Shown here: one piece after another, positions 50,800 through 60,067 of the stretch
How the letters are laid out: each line of letters opens with the position of its first letter
How positions within the stretch are numbered: the first letter of the stretch is position 1
Notes under the pieces: model-generated
Databases searched by the model: none
What the model was told of the DNA's origin: nothing
Seen by the model: the letters and a program-made list of their open reading frames with translations, nothing else
Assembly (NCBI GenBank): GCA_964351865.1
Contig: CAYGPJ010000004.1
Location: 1-64,000 of the forward strand
Length of the DNA: 64,000 nucleotides
From: JBCDJI01 sp964351865
Lineage (GTDB): Bacteria > Verrucomicrobiota > Verrucomicrobiia > Methylacidiphilales > JBCBYL01
Direction: 5' to 3'
Position numbers and translations under genes: made by a program

Positions 50800-51629
50800 C
50801 GAGCATGAGGTAATTTACGAACCAGCCAGTATTGGTCTCGTTGAATGGATAACCAGTCCGCCAGCCGGACCAGCCACCGCTCCCCGATATGGGAACTCGC
50901 CAGGGTCGCCTGCGGCCATGAGTGAATGATCTGCATCGCTTCCACAGGTTGCCGCTGAAAATACTTCATCAGTCCGCGAGAATTCACCAGTTGCAGCGTA
51001 TAGAGAAACCCGGTCTTACGCCCCCTCAGCTTTAATTGCAGCGCCATGAGCCAGCGCGGACTGAATGGCAGAATCCAGACTTTATAATGCGGCTCAAACA
51101 CCTGGCGGTAGTCGGGGGTCACCAGATAGAGCCAGCCATCCACCCCTAACACCCGGCACATTTCATCCAGGCTGGATCTCACATTCTGCACATGCTCCAA
51201 CACCGTGAAACAATAGATGAATTCGAAGCTGTCTGAATCAAAGGGCATCCTCTCAGCACCTAACTGATGAATCCGATCCTGACTCAAACCGATCACTTCT
51301 GCTTTTTTCCTGAGAATATCAACGGCCGGAGCATACGGTTCGATCACCGTGACATCGCACCCCATTAAGTGCAATACGACCATTTCCGCGCCGGTCCCCC
51401 CTCCCACAATTAAAACTTTTTTGCCCGCGACCGGCATCGGACACCACCGGGCAATGCGTTCGATGTTGGGAATCGCAAACGTCTGCTCCTCCGTCAACCG
51501 TGCTTTGACATTGGACTTCCAGGTGGGGATACCCAACTCATTGTGATAATAGTCCGTGTAATACTCACGGATCAAATCGAGTACCGTTTCACTCCACACG
51601 GGAATTTCTGACTGTAACTTCTCTCTCAT
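50796..51629 (-). CDS. Class I SAM-dependent methyltransferase
   Basis: A 277-residue methyltransferase with motif I KKVLIVGGGTGAEMVVLHLMGCDVTVIEPYAPAVDIL near residues 69-105, a motif II FDSDSFEFIYCFTVLEHVQNVRSSLDEMCRVLGVDGWLYLVTPDY near 129-173 (the LEHV pattern of Methyltransf_11), and a C-terminal helical region. It probably modifies a sugar or a glycan intermediate; the substrate is unknown. It lies 9 bp after the GtrB-like gene and overlaps the next gene by 4 bp. Confidence 0.87.
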   Translation of the reverse strand: MREKLQSEIPVWSETVLDLIREYYTDYYHNELGIPTWKSNVKARLTEEQTFAIPNIERIARWCPMPVAGKKVLIVGGGTGAEMVVLHLMGCDVTVIEPYAPAVDILRKKAEVIGLSQDRIHQLGAERMPFDSDSFEFIYCFTVLEHVQNVRSSLDEMCRVLGVDGWLYLVTPDYRQVFEPHYKVWILPFSPRWLMALQLKLRGRKTGFLYTLQLVNSRGLMKYFQRQPVEAMQIIHSWPQATLASSHIGERWLVRLADWLSIQRDQYWLVRKLPHAR

Positions 51630-51638
51630 GAAAAAATA

Positions 51639-52565
51639 TTATTGGGTTTCTTCCGTAATAATGGACACCGGCCATGACTTGGTCTGGTGATAGGTTTTAT
51701 TCAGATACTCCCCCAACACCCCGATCGCCATAAATTGCCAACCGGTCGTCATCAAAATAATCAGAATCAGCCATAACTCCGCCGAAAACTGAACACCTGA
51801 AATGGTCGCGCCCGCCAGCACCAGCAAGGAAAGAGAAATAAGCATAGTGATCATCACGCCAATGACGGCCAATATTCTCAATGGTGAATACGAAAACGAA
51901 AACACACCGGTTAAGGCAAAAAGAAAGTATTTGAGAAAGTTGTACCCTGAATCTCCGGCAAAACGTTTATCACGCTGATATTCCACCCCAATCTGGCGAA
52001 ACCCGACCCATGCCCGGATACCACGCAGGTATGGATTAACATCTTCCACCTGCAGGATGGCAGTTACTACCTTACGGCGCATACAACAGAAATCTCCCGC
52101 ATCCAGCGGCAGTTCGATACTGGAGAGGTAATTTAAAATCCGATAAAATATCCAGTAAGACAGCCTTCTCAATGGCGGCTCCTTACTATATCGCTTTCGG
52201 ATGCCGTAAACGACATCAAAGCCTTCCTGTAATTTAGTATAGAGATCCAGAAGACTTTCGGGGGGGTCCTGCAAGTCATCATCCATGACCGCAATGACCT
52301 CACCGCGCGCCTGTTTGAATCCCGTCCAGGTGGCTGCCTGCTGACCGAAATTCCGGGATAACTTGTAGCCTTTGACCCAGGGATGCTCTTTCGCCTGCTG
52401 GCTGATCACTTCAAAGGAATCATCTCCACCACAATCTTCCACCAGCACCAGTTCCGTTCGTATCCCGCGCGCTATAAATACTTTTTCAATCCGGCTGACT
52501 AAGCGCGGTATAATCTTCGCGGACCGATACACCGGAACCACAATACTCAATTCATATTCACTCAT
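51639..52565 (-). CDS. GtrB-like polyprenyl-phosphate glycosyltransferase (GT2)
   Basis: A 308-residue enzyme that would put a sugar on undecaprenyl phosphate. ELSIVVPVYRSAKIIPRLVSRIEKVF near residues 4-29, LVLVEDCGGDDSFEVI near 40, a DDDLQDPPESL motif at about 94-104 (the DxD-Q-DPP signature of this family), and GDFCCMRRKVV near 157 are present. Two C-terminal membrane helices (about 225-250 and 262-285) fit GtrB/DPM1-like anchors. It lies next to a large polytopic protein, as in Gtr glucosylation modules, but no GtrA flippase gene is seen. Confidence 0.88.
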   Translation of the reverse strand: MSEYELSIVVPVYRSAKIIPRLVSRIEKVFIARGIRTELVLVEDCGGDDSFEVISQQAKEHPWVKGYKLSRNFGQQAATWTGFKQARGEVIAVMDDDLQDPPESLLDLYTKLQEGFDVVYGIRKRYSKEPPLRRLSYWIFYRILNYLSSIELPLDAGDFCCMRRKVVTAILQVEDVNPYLRGIRAWVGFRQIGVEYQRDKRFAGDSGYNFLKYFLFALTGVFSFSYSPLRILAVIGVMITMLISLSLLVLAGATISGVQFSAELWLILIILMTTGWQFMAIGVLGEYLNKTYHQTKSWPVSIITEETQ

Positions 52566-54663
52566 GCCGGTCTCTCCCTAATCGTTCTCTGATCCATTTC
52601 CGGTTTGCCAGCGGGCTTCTTGCCGAATCAGCCACCACAAACGGTGACGACAGATTACCGTCCTGCTTCAGCAACGCGATGACTTCTTTTTTCTGATAGG
52701 CACCTTCGTTCACGTCCAGCACCAGTGGTGCCATGCGGTATCCTTCCTGGACATAGTAGTTAAAATAGTGTCCGGGGGACGTTGCCAGATAAAAGACCAC
52801 ATTTCCCGCGGCGTCGCGTGCCTCCATAGGCGACTCACGCCAGGTGTTGTTCGCGACCGGCGTCCAGTGCGCCCAGCGGTCAGCCACTTTTCCTCCATAC
52901 TGCAATCCGACGAGCACCAGTACCACAACCACCAGCAGCTTCACTCGCCGCGCCTTAATCATGCGGCTCCCATAGGATAATGCGGCTACCGCACATAGAA
53001 TCATCCAACAGACCCAATGCATATGATATCCTAAACGCCATGAGTTATTCCCAAATTCCAGATTTCCAGTGAAGGCAAAAATCAGACAATACGCTCCGAT
53101 CGCACCGACCAGCATAAACGGAATGAACATCATGGTCTGCACGCGGGGAATCAGCACCCGTTTCCCGGACATCACCCACAAGGACACGCCATACAACCCC
53201 AACCCCACAGGAGCCGCATAAATCATCAGTCCCCTCCAGAATTTCACATATTCAAAAAACCTCAACCCCACATCGACGATGAAATAATGGTATCCGGCAA
53301 TCAGGGCTCCGAATAGGAGCAGCAACGCGGTTAAACCGATGGTTCCATACCATGCCACCGCTGTCGTCCGGCGATCAAAGACTCCACCGCAGCGTCGATA
53401 CAGATAGGCGGCTATGCCGGCCGCGACCAACACCACCGTCAGCGCAGCGCAGAACAAATGGCTGACCCCTGCTATCAGTAACAGCACGATCCCCACACCA
53501 ACACCGAACTTGCGCGAAAAGAAGAGCAGGGCAGCTCCGGCAGTAAATACATGCCAGGCAAAGCTCATGGAAAAACTCAGCTCATGCGCCGTCAACAGAT
53601 CCCCGACAACTACACACCCGACTATCCATTCCCGCCGTTGTTCCCGAAACAGTTTCCAAAGCAGGCCATATTTCAATAAGACCAGCAGCGGTATCGCAGC
53701 CACAAATACAAAATAAGCCTTCACGTTGTCATTCAACAGACGCCCCAACCACGCATTTAAATTGTACACCAGATTCAATCTGCTGGTCGTACTGTACACA
53801 TTCATGATGCGCGGCGCATACCGTCCCCACGCATCGTAAAGATGATCCATATTTAGATTCTCTTTCTGATACTGGAACCAGTTCTCCTCCACGCTCCCAC
53901 CGGCCCCCTGGTTCAAGGCAAACAACGTAATGTAGAATCCGGAATCATCGGTGAATTCTTCTCGAAGATTAAAGACAGTTTTAGCATCCGGATCCGGATA
54001 CAGAAATTCCGACTTGATCATCGTCGCGACTTGCAGAAATACGCCAATAAACATCAGCGCCGGGGTCATCCGGCGAATCAATTGCAGCGGCGTACTGAAC
54101 CCATTTTGCAGCGAATGCCGCAGCCCCATACATCCCAAAGCAGCCCCGGCCACCAGAAAACACAGCACAGAGCCCAGGTGCACGTAGTAGACCGCATCCC
54201 GTGTCACATAGTAGGTTTTGGACAACTCGGATACGGTTAAAGTCAACGCAGGAATCGATGGTGAACCCTCTCCCTCCACCTGGAGACGGGCCCGTACGGA
54301 TGGAACGGCACTCGCAGGTGTCTTATAGACCACACCGAATTGTTCCGCGGCCGCATTTTCCTCCACCTTATACCGGCGCAGCACCTGATCGTCAGGACTC
54401 AGTAACTCCAGATAACATTCCGGATGCCCCACGCCCACCAACTCCAACAAGTAATGTTGTTGCGGTTTGAGCGCCTTCAACTCCCCGGAAGCCTGCTGAC
54501 CCAGCAACTGCGAATCCACCTGACTCACCACGTGTTTACCATACTCCGGAGCACGCAACGTTGTCATGCAAAGCAGCGAAATGATCAGCAACAGGAACAA
54601 GCCATAGCCTGCCTTACCCCAGCCACGGGAAAACTCTGCCCACATCTGTTGTAAAAATATCAT
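52558..54663 (-). CDS. Large polytopic membrane protein, possible GT-C glycosyltransferase
   Basis: A 701-residue integral membrane protein. An N-terminal helix (about 18-38) is followed by a periplasmic beta-rich segment of about 130 residues. Ten or more membrane helices lie from about 160 to 590, and a C-terminal periplasmic domain of about 110 residues ends the protein. A first loop after helix 3 has acidic DPDAKTVFNLREEFTDDSGFY near 223-243. The size, the acidic first large loop and the neighbouring GtrB-like gene fit a lipid-linked-sugar (GT-C) transferase. I do not recognise a specific family, so this stays a proposal. It overlaps the GtrB-like gene by 8 bp. Confidence 0.6.
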   Translation of the reverse strand: MIFLQQMWAEFSRGWGKAGYGLFLLLIISLLCMTTLRAPEYGKHVVSQVDSQLLGQQASGELKALKPQQHYLLELVGVGHPECYLELLSPDDQVLRRYKVEENAAAEQFGVVYKTPASAVPSVRARLQVEGEGSPSIPALTLTVSELSKTYYVTRDAVYYVHLGSVLCFLVAGAALGCMGLRHSLQNGFSTPLQLIRRMTPALMFIGVFLQVATMIKSEFLYPDPDAKTVFNLREEFTDDSGFYITLFALNQGAGGSVEENWFQYQKENLNMDHLYDAWGRYAPRIMNVYSTTSRLNLVYNLNAWLGRLLNDNVKAYFVFVAAIPLLVLLKYGLLWKLFREQRREWIVGCVVVGDLLTAHELSFSMSFAWHVFTAGAALLFFSRKFGVGVGIVLLLIAGVSHLFCAALTVVLVAAGIAAYLYRRCGGVFDRRTTAVAWYGTIGLTALLLLFGALIAGYHYFIVDVGLRFFEYVKFWRGLMIYAAPVGLGLYGVSLWVMSGKRVLIPRVQTMMFIPFMLVGAIGAYCLIFAFTGNLEFGNNSWRLGYHMHWVCWMILCAVAALSYGSRMIKARRVKLLVVVVLVLVGLQYGGKVADRWAHWTPVANNTWRESPMEARDAAGNVVFYLATSPGHYFNYYVQEGYRMAPLVLDVNEGAYQKKEVIALLKQDGNLSSPFVVADSARSPLANRKWIRERLGRDRHE

Positions 54664-55595
54664 TTCGTTACGGTTGAACGATAATACTCAAAGATCGAGT
54701 CGATCTCTGCTTCTAGCGTTTTGAATACAAACCCGGGGTGGTGTTTCAGGATCTGCTGATTGCACAATACGATCGCCTGCGCATCACAGTCACGGCGTTC
54801 TTCGCGCATGACTTCAAAAGGAGTCTTGATGTGGTCCTGATAAATCTTCAGCAAGTCAGCCAGGCTGATCCCTGTCCCGCTTCCCAGATTGTAGACATGC
54901 GAGCCTGCCAGGTCATCCAGCGATGTGAGCATCAGGCGAGCCGCATCATCAACATGAATATAATCCCGGACCGTCTTGCCCTGACCGAAAAATTGTATCC
55001 TCCCGGATTCTGCTATGGAATGACACCATTCCGCAACGACTCCCTGCTTTCTGCCAACCGGTTGGCGTGGCCCATACAGGCTGCTGATACGATAAATGTC
55101 TGACTGAACCGGAAAGCGCATCGAAAAATAATTTAAGAATTCCTCTGCCGCCAGCTTGGCAATCCCATACGGAGTCATCGGGCGAATGTTTTCGGTTTCG
55201 CTGATCAGCCCATCCTTGGGCTGATACAGTGCTCCTGCAGACGACGGGAACACTATTTTTTTCACCCCCTGCTCGGCTGCCATTTCGAAGACCGCAATCG
55301 CCGACCTTAAATTGGATTCAACTTCAAACAAAGGACTGGTCCAGGTCAATGCCGGGTTCCCGCTCCAGATGAGATGATACATCACATCCGCCCCCTCCAA
55401 TGCATCCATCAATCCGTTATCCTGATGAATATCCCCCCCGACCAACGTCACCCGATCCCGATAAGACTCCAGGAAGCGACTGGTTCCGTTCCGGAATCGG
55501 TCACATACCACAATATCCACCTCTTTTTCCAGTAATGCCTCGACTAGGTGACTCCCCAGAAAACCGTCTCCGCCGCTGATGACCACTTTTTTCAT
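54660..55595 (-). CDS. NAD-dependent sugar-nucleotide epimerase/dehydratase
   Basis: A 311-residue extended SDR enzyme. The cofactor site is VISGGDGFLGSHLVEALLEKEVDIVVCDRFRNGTSRFL near residues 4-41. The catalytic triad members are in PSSAGALYQ near 114-122 and MTPYGIAKLAAEEFL near 137-151 (Tyr-x3-Lys). ISSLYGPRQPVGRKQGVVAEWCH near 171 and TVRDYIHVDDAARLML near 206 fit GalE/WcaG-type enzymes. It modifies a nucleotide sugar, product unknown. It overlaps its neighbours by 4 bp on both sides. Confidence 0.85.
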   Translation of the reverse strand: MKKVVISGGDGFLGSHLVEALLEKEVDIVVCDRFRNGTSRFLESYRDRVTLVGGDIHQDNGLMDALEGADVMYHLIWSGNPALTWTSPLFEVESNLRSAIAVFEMAAEQGVKKIVFPSSAGALYQPKDGLISETENIRPMTPYGIAKLAAEEFLNYFSMRFPVQSDIYRISSLYGPRQPVGRKQGVVAEWCHSIAESGRIQFFGQGKTVRDYIHVDDAARLMLTSLDDLAGSHVYNLGSGTGISLADLLKIYQDHIKTPFEVMREERRDCDAQAIVLCNQQILKHHPGFVFKTLEAEIDSIFEYYRSTVTK

Positions 55596-57178
55596 TTCGA
55601 ATCTCGCTCCGGTTTGCGTGCGACGACCCCCACGCCGGTCATAAATGCTTTTTCAAAATTATCGTTGGAGCCGCGTCCCGATTGCTCGTGCTCCAGCACC
55701 CGCCGCGTCATCCACCTTAAAAGCGTATCCTGCCGTTTCTGCCAGAAGGTTTTGGCTTTCGGGCAGCGATACGAAAGCCACTGCCGCAACCAGTCCACCA
55801 CCACCGTGCGCAGCGTTCCCTGATTCTCAATCACCATCGGTTCAAATCCCGCGGTCTCACAGGCTTGCTTCCAGTAGCTTCCGGTATACCTGCCAAAATC
55901 GTACGGATCTCCATGCTCCCGGAACAGAAACGGTGTGCAGGCCACGATCTGTCCTCCCGGCTTCAACACCCGACACGCTTCCCGCAGCGCCGGGCGAGGA
56001 TCAAATAAATGCTCAAATACTTCTGAACAGAAGACGACATCATAGCTCTCGTCTTCAAAAGGAAGCAGGGCCGCATCCGCAACCACATCGGTGCCTTTAT
56101 CCGCCGTGATATTGAGGCAGGTAATGTCATACCCGTAGGCTTCAATATTAAATTGCCCCCGGTGGCGCCCCTTGTGCCCCCCGACATTCAAAATGCGGGT
56201 TCCCGGCAGTAAACTTCCGATATAGCGGAAGGAAAAATCATCAACGAACCAACGCCGCAAACTGTTGCAGCGATTATCCAGCCATGAGACGTGCTGACGT
56301 GGAACCGCCTCAGTTCCCAACGCCTTTGCTCTCAGGATATCGCACCATTGTTCCACCGTGGTTTTTCTCTCTACGGCATCCGGGGCAGACGTTTGCAAGG
56401 TGCCGCGTCCCAGGTGCAGATAGAACGGTTCCCCCTGGTCATCCACAGCCTTATCACAGTAAATCTCGTGTAGCCAGTGCGACCGCAGGGGCTCTTCCTC
56501 TAACAATTTAGGCGAATTGAAACTGTTGCGGAAAAAATACGTTTCATATCCCGCTTCCCATAACCCTAAGGATACTTGATCCCCCACATCATACTCCGGC
56601 ATCTTCGGTAGAAAGGTCAGATTTAATTCATGGAATAAGCGGACATCAAATAACATACACGACTGGTGCATCGCGTGGACGCGTGACGGGTCTTTTCGCA
56701 TGGAAACACCGCGCACTTGATCGGTCACCTTCGATAGCACCTTCTCCAGCCACCCTGGCGAGCAGGGAAGTGAATCATTATGTGTCGTAAATGCCCAATC
56801 GGTTTGCACGTGCATTAACCCGAGCTCCAGCCCAACCGCATTGGCAACACTGCCTCCGTAATTAATCTCCCACCAGTTTTTACCGTCTTCTGCCAGATTA
56901 TGCGTTCCCGTACGGTTTAAGATGACATTAATATCCTCCTGAGCCTTCAACCACTCCACCACCTCTTCATTAGAGGCGTTGTCCACTATCCATAATTCAT
57001 ACGGTGTAGAGGTAAACTTGCGCACGCACTCCACAGCCACCTGCGTCAGCGCCAAACCATTGTAGCACGGCATAATCAAGCTCACCCCAGAGGCACGCAC
57101 CTGCTTCCTGCGGTACACTTCAATTTGATACTTCCTGCCGAAGATTTCGACGGTCTTTTTTTCAACCTTACTCATCAT
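55592..57178 (-). CDS. GT2 glycosyltransferase fused to SAM methyltransferase
   Basis: A 528-residue bifunctional protein. Residues 30-255 form a GT2 domain: GVSLIMPCYNGLALTQVAVECVRKFTSTPYELWIVDNASNEEVVEWL near 31-77 and DWAFTTHNDSLPCSPGWLEKVL near 127-148. A linker leads to a methyltransferase domain (about 325-480) with GTRILNVGGHKGRHRGQFNIEAYGYDITCLNI and YDVVFCSEVFEHLFDPRPALREACRVLKPGGQIVACTPF, the full Methyltransf_11 pattern. It probably adds and methylates a terminal sugar, possibly capping chains. Overlap with the upstream gene is 11 bp. Confidence 0.85.
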   Translation of the reverse strand: MMSKVEKKTVEIFGRKYQIEVYRRKQVRASGVSLIMPCYNGLALTQVAVECVRKFTSTPYELWIVDNASNEEVVEWLKAQEDINVILNRTGTHNLAEDGKNWWEINYGGSVANAVGLELGLMHVQTDWAFTTHNDSLPCSPGWLEKVLSKVTDQVRGVSMRKDPSRVHAMHQSCMLFDVRLFHELNLTFLPKMPEYDVGDQVSLGLWEAGYETYFFRNSFNSPKLLEEEPLRSHWLHEIYCDKAVDDQGEPFYLHLGRGTLQTSAPDAVERKTTVEQWCDILRAKALGTEAVPRQHVSWLDNRCNSLRRWFVDDFSFRYIGSLLPGTRILNVGGHKGRHRGQFNIEAYGYDITCLNITADKGTDVVADAALLPFEDESYDVVFCSEVFEHLFDPRPALREACRVLKPGGQIVACTPFLFREHGDPYDFGRYTGSYWKQACETAGFEPMVIENQGTLRTVVVDWLRQWLSYRCPKAKTFWQKRQDTLLRWMTRRVLEHEQSGRGSNDNFEKAFMTGVGVVARKPERDSK

Positions 57179-58070
57179 GAAATAATCGTTTCAACCCTTC
57201 TTCGATTCCCACGGATGCCTCCCAACCGGGAAGCGTCTCTTTCGGAACCCAAGGCGTCATCACTTCCCTCTGACGATACGCACGAGCGCCCCAATTGATA
57301 TCCAGGGGCTTGCCCAATACTTTTTCCACAGTCGCCACAAGCTCTTTCAATGTACAACGCTCACCACTTACCCCATAGGACTCCACGACTCCACCGTCTA
57401 ATTTCTGAACACGCTTACAAGCTACACCCAACGCCTCCACCACGTCATCCACATAATTTAATTCGACCTCTTGTTCCCCGGGTGACATATCCAAACACTT
57501 CCCGGATTCCGATAACTCTTTCAGCAACGGAAGTAGTTTTTTGCGAGGATCCAGCGGACCATAGACATCATATAATTTTAGATCAATACACCTCATTCCC
57601 CGGGCGTCCGTATAGAATTGAATCACATCCGCAAACGCCTCTTTCGTCGCTGCATACAGATTCACCGGACGATAGGAATCAGATTCAAAATGCTGCCACG
57701 ACGTGCCCACATTAACCAGTGAACGCGGACCGACCTCCGACATCGCCTCCAGTAACTTGGTGCCGAACAAAATGTTCGAATCGATCAGACGATCCACCTC
57801 TTCCGGTTGGTGTTCACTGATGAAGAGTGAGGCGCAATGGCAGACCACATCCGCCTCAGCAGCCTGTAGGCATTTTACCAGTGAGGAATGCGTGCCGTCC
57901 GTCCGGTGAATGGTGACCCGTTCATCATGATCTATACCTAATCGATCCAACTGATCCAGCGAGGAGGTTTCGCGCAACAGCACATGCACCTGCCATCCGA
58001 TGGCTGACATCTGCCGGCAAAAGTGAGAGGCCAGAAATCCACTGGCTCCGGTAACCAAAACATTCATCAT
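57168..58070 (-). CDS. NAD-dependent epimerase/reductase (candidate CDP-deoxysugar 4-reductase)
   Basis: A 300-residue SDR enzyme. Its cofactor site is VLVTGASGFLASHFCRQM near residues 4-21; TSWQHFESDSYRPVNLYAATKEAFADVI near 121-148 holds Tyr-x3-Lys. KLYDVYGPLDPRKKLLPLLKEL near 166 and VELNYVDDVVEAL near 202 complete an extended SDR. Its place after rfbF-G-H and an RfbC-like epimerase makes a CDP-4-keto-sugar reductase or epimerase likely, such as the last step to ascarylose, abequose or paratose. ATG 58070 overlaps the upstream stop by one base, which fixes the start. Confidence 0.8.
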   Translation of the reverse strand: MMNVLVTGASGFLASHFCRQMSAIGWQVHVLLRETSSLDQLDRLGIDHDERVTIHRTDGTHSSLVKCLQAAEADVVCHCASLFISEHQPEEVDRLIDSNILFGTKLLEAMSEVGPRSLVNVGTSWQHFESDSYRPVNLYAATKEAFADVIQFYTDARGMRCIDLKLYDVYGPLDPRKKLLPLLKELSESGKCLDMSPGEQEVELNYVDDVVEALGVACKRVQKLDGGVVESYGVSGERCTLKELVATVEKVLGKPLDINWGARAYRQREVMTPWVPKETLPGWEASVGIEEGLKRLFHDE

Positions 58071-58603
58071 TAAAATTCGGTCTGTTGCGGATCCCACCCC
58101 GGATGGACTTGATCCCGTTCCGACAGGGAAGACGCCGGATCCGGCCACTCGAAACCGAAACTATCCCACCGTATCCCGGCATCAAAATCCGGCGCATACT
58201 CAGCGGATGTCTGATAATGTACCATGGAGTTCCCTTCCATACTGTAAAAGCCGTGAGCCATTCCCACCGGAACGACCACCCCTTTCACCTCTCCTCCCAA
58301 CTCGAACGAAATGGTCTGTCCGAAAGTAGCGGAGGCACGTCGCATATCCAGTAACACATCCAATACTTTCCCCTGAAAACAACTGACCAGTTTATGATGC
58401 GCATGCGGAGGACGTTGAAAATGCATTCCCCGTAATACCCCTTGTCCCGAAACCGATACGAACTCTTCCCTGATCTGCCAATCAATCCCCGCTGCCTTAA
58501 ATAAATCACGACGGTAGAGCTTCTGAAAAACACCCCGTTCATCGGTAAATGCGGGCATATGTATCGTAAACACCCCGTCGATCTCTGTCGGTTTGATATC
58601 CAT
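58070..58603 (-). CDS. RmlC-family sugar-nucleotide epimerase
   Basis: A 177-residue cupin of the dTDP-4-dehydrorhamnose 3,5-epimerase family. GVFTIHMPAFTDERGVFQKLYRRDLF near residues 10-35, the catalytic-His region GVLRGMHFQRPP near 55-66, and VPVGMAHGFYSMEGNSMVHYQTSAEYAPDFDAGIRWDSF near 111-149, containing the active-site Tyr, are present. The operon context (rfbFGH) suggests a 5-epimerase acting on a CDP-4-keto-3,6-dideoxy sugar, as AscE does; classical RfbC activity on dTDP-sugar is the alternative. It overlaps both neighbours by one base. Confidence 0.83.
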   Translation of the reverse strand: MDIKPTEIDGVFTIHMPAFTDERGVFQKLYRRDLFKAAGIDWQIREEFVSVSGQGVLRGMHFQRPPHAHHKLVSCFQGKVLDVLLDMRRASATFGQTISFELGGEVKGVVVPVGMAHGFYSMEGNSMVHYQTSAEYAPDFDAGIRWDSFGFEWPDPASSLSERDQVHPGWDPQQTEF

Positions 58604-60018
58604 TATTTTGATGTCGCAAACGAGGTGATCACCTCGATAACATAATCCAGCATTTCCGAAGTGAGTCCCGGATAAACTCCGATAAAGAGCGCGCGGTTCA
58701 TAATCTCATCCGCACCTGCCATTTCTCCGACCACTCGCATCGACTCAGGTTCTTCCTTCATTCGATCCACAAAGGCGGGTTGGCGCAGCAGATTTCCTCC
58801 GAACAGCATTCGATTTCCCACCTTCTTTTCATCCAGATGCCGCGCGAGCTCTACCTTGGTAAACGGGGCGTCTTCACGCACCATCAACATAAACCCGAAC
58901 CACGAAGGATCGCTCTTCACTTGACCCTCCTGCCAGACAAAATCATCTCCATCCCATCCTTGTGCGTGAGTCGGCAACACAAAATCCATAAACTCCGAAA
59001 CCGAATCCAACCCGCGCCGCAGTGTCTTCCAGTTTTCACGCCGCAGGCGGCTGAATTCGTCCAGTCGCTTCATCTGCTCCAACCCGATGGCCGCCTGAAT
59101 ATCCAGCGGTTTCACATTGTATCCGAAGTGCGAGTAGATGTATTTGTGATCATAGCCAGTGGGTAGCTCTCCCAGTTGCCACCCGAACCGCTTGCCACAA
59201 GTATTATCGATACCCGAAGCACACCAGCAGTCCCGACCCCAATCTCGAAAACTTTCCACCAGCACTTTCAGCAACATGTTGTTGACCACATTCACCGCAC
59301 CTCCTTCTCCCAGCGTCAGGTGATGTGGAGGATAAAACGATTGCGTGGTCAGGTCGCCAAAGCTCCCGGTCATCTTCCCGTCATAGAGACTGCCCAGGGC
59401 GTCGCAGTTATCTTCAATCAACCACAAGTCGTACTTTTTGCAGAAGTCCGTCACTGCCGACAGGTCGAAGGGATTGCCCAGCGTATGCGCCATCATGACC
59501 GCCTTGGTTTTTCCCTCCACGTAAGCGGCTTCCAGTTGGTCCACGCGCGCATTCAGTGTCACGGGATCGTTATCAATGAAAACAGGCACCAGCCGGTTTT
59601 GCAGGATCGGAGCCACCGTGGTCGGAAATCCCGCAGCCACAGTGATCACTTCATCGCCCGGCCGTAATGCCCGTTCCTTCAGGCGATTACTGGTCAAGGC
59701 ACTCAGCGCCACCAGGTTGGCCGATGATCCGGAATTCACCAGAATGGATTTTTTTACTCCCAACCGGGAAGCCAGAGCTCGCTCGAATTTCTCTCCTTCA
59801 GGACCGAGCGTCAGCCAGAAATCCAACACGGATCCAACCGCGGCACTGATTTCCGGCGCCCCGAAGACACGACCGGCATAAGGCACGGTATCTTCACCCG
59901 CTGTAAATAGTTTTTCTTCTCCCCCGATAAATGCCGGATTTTTCCGGCCATGGGTCACTTGCGCCAACTCTGCAGTCAATTCCAGTATCTGCTGGCGGAT
60001 TTCTTCAGGTGTTTTCAT
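58603..60018 (-). CDS. rfbH: CDP-4-keto-6-deoxyglucose 3-dehydrase (E1)
   Basis: A 471-residue PMP-dependent, iron-sulfur enzyme that removes the C3 hydroxyl of CDP-4-keto-6-deoxyglucose. In the aminotransferase fold the usual PLP Lys is replaced by His (SFYPPHHLTLGEGGAV, His232/His233), the diagnostic change of E1 enzymes. [2Fe-2S] ligands are probably Cys205, Cys264, Cys266 and Cys274, in the C-x58-C-x-C-x7-C spacing, very close to the known E1 pattern. It needs a reductase partner (E3, RfbI/AscD type) that is not in the window. It lies 49 bp after rfbG. Confidence 0.93.
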   Translation of the reverse strand: MKTPEEIRQQILELTAELAQVTHGRKNPAFIGGEEKLFTAGEDTVPYAGRVFGAPEISAAVGSVLDFWLTLGPEGEKFERALASRLGVKKSILVNSGSSANLVALSALTSNRLKERALRPGDEVITVAAGFPTTVAPILQNRLVPVFIDNDPVTLNARVDQLEAAYVEGKTKAVMMAHTLGNPFDLSAVTDFCKKYDLWLIEDNCDALGSLYDGKMTGSFGDLTTQSFYPPHHLTLGEGGAVNVVNNMLLKVLVESFRDWGRDCWCASGIDNTCGKRFGWQLGELPTGYDHKYIYSHFGYNVKPLDIQAAIGLEQMKRLDEFSRLRRENWKTLRRGLDSVSEFMDFVLPTHAQGWDGDDFVWQEGQVKSDPSWFGFMLMVREDAPFTKVELARHLDEKKVGNRMLFGGNLLRQPAFVDRMKEEPESMRVVGEMAGADEIMNRALFIGVYPGLTSEMLDYVIEVITSFATSK

Positions 60019-60067
60019 GAATAGTAGTTACCGTTGTCGTTACGTTTTAAGTTTTTTCTCTTATGAA

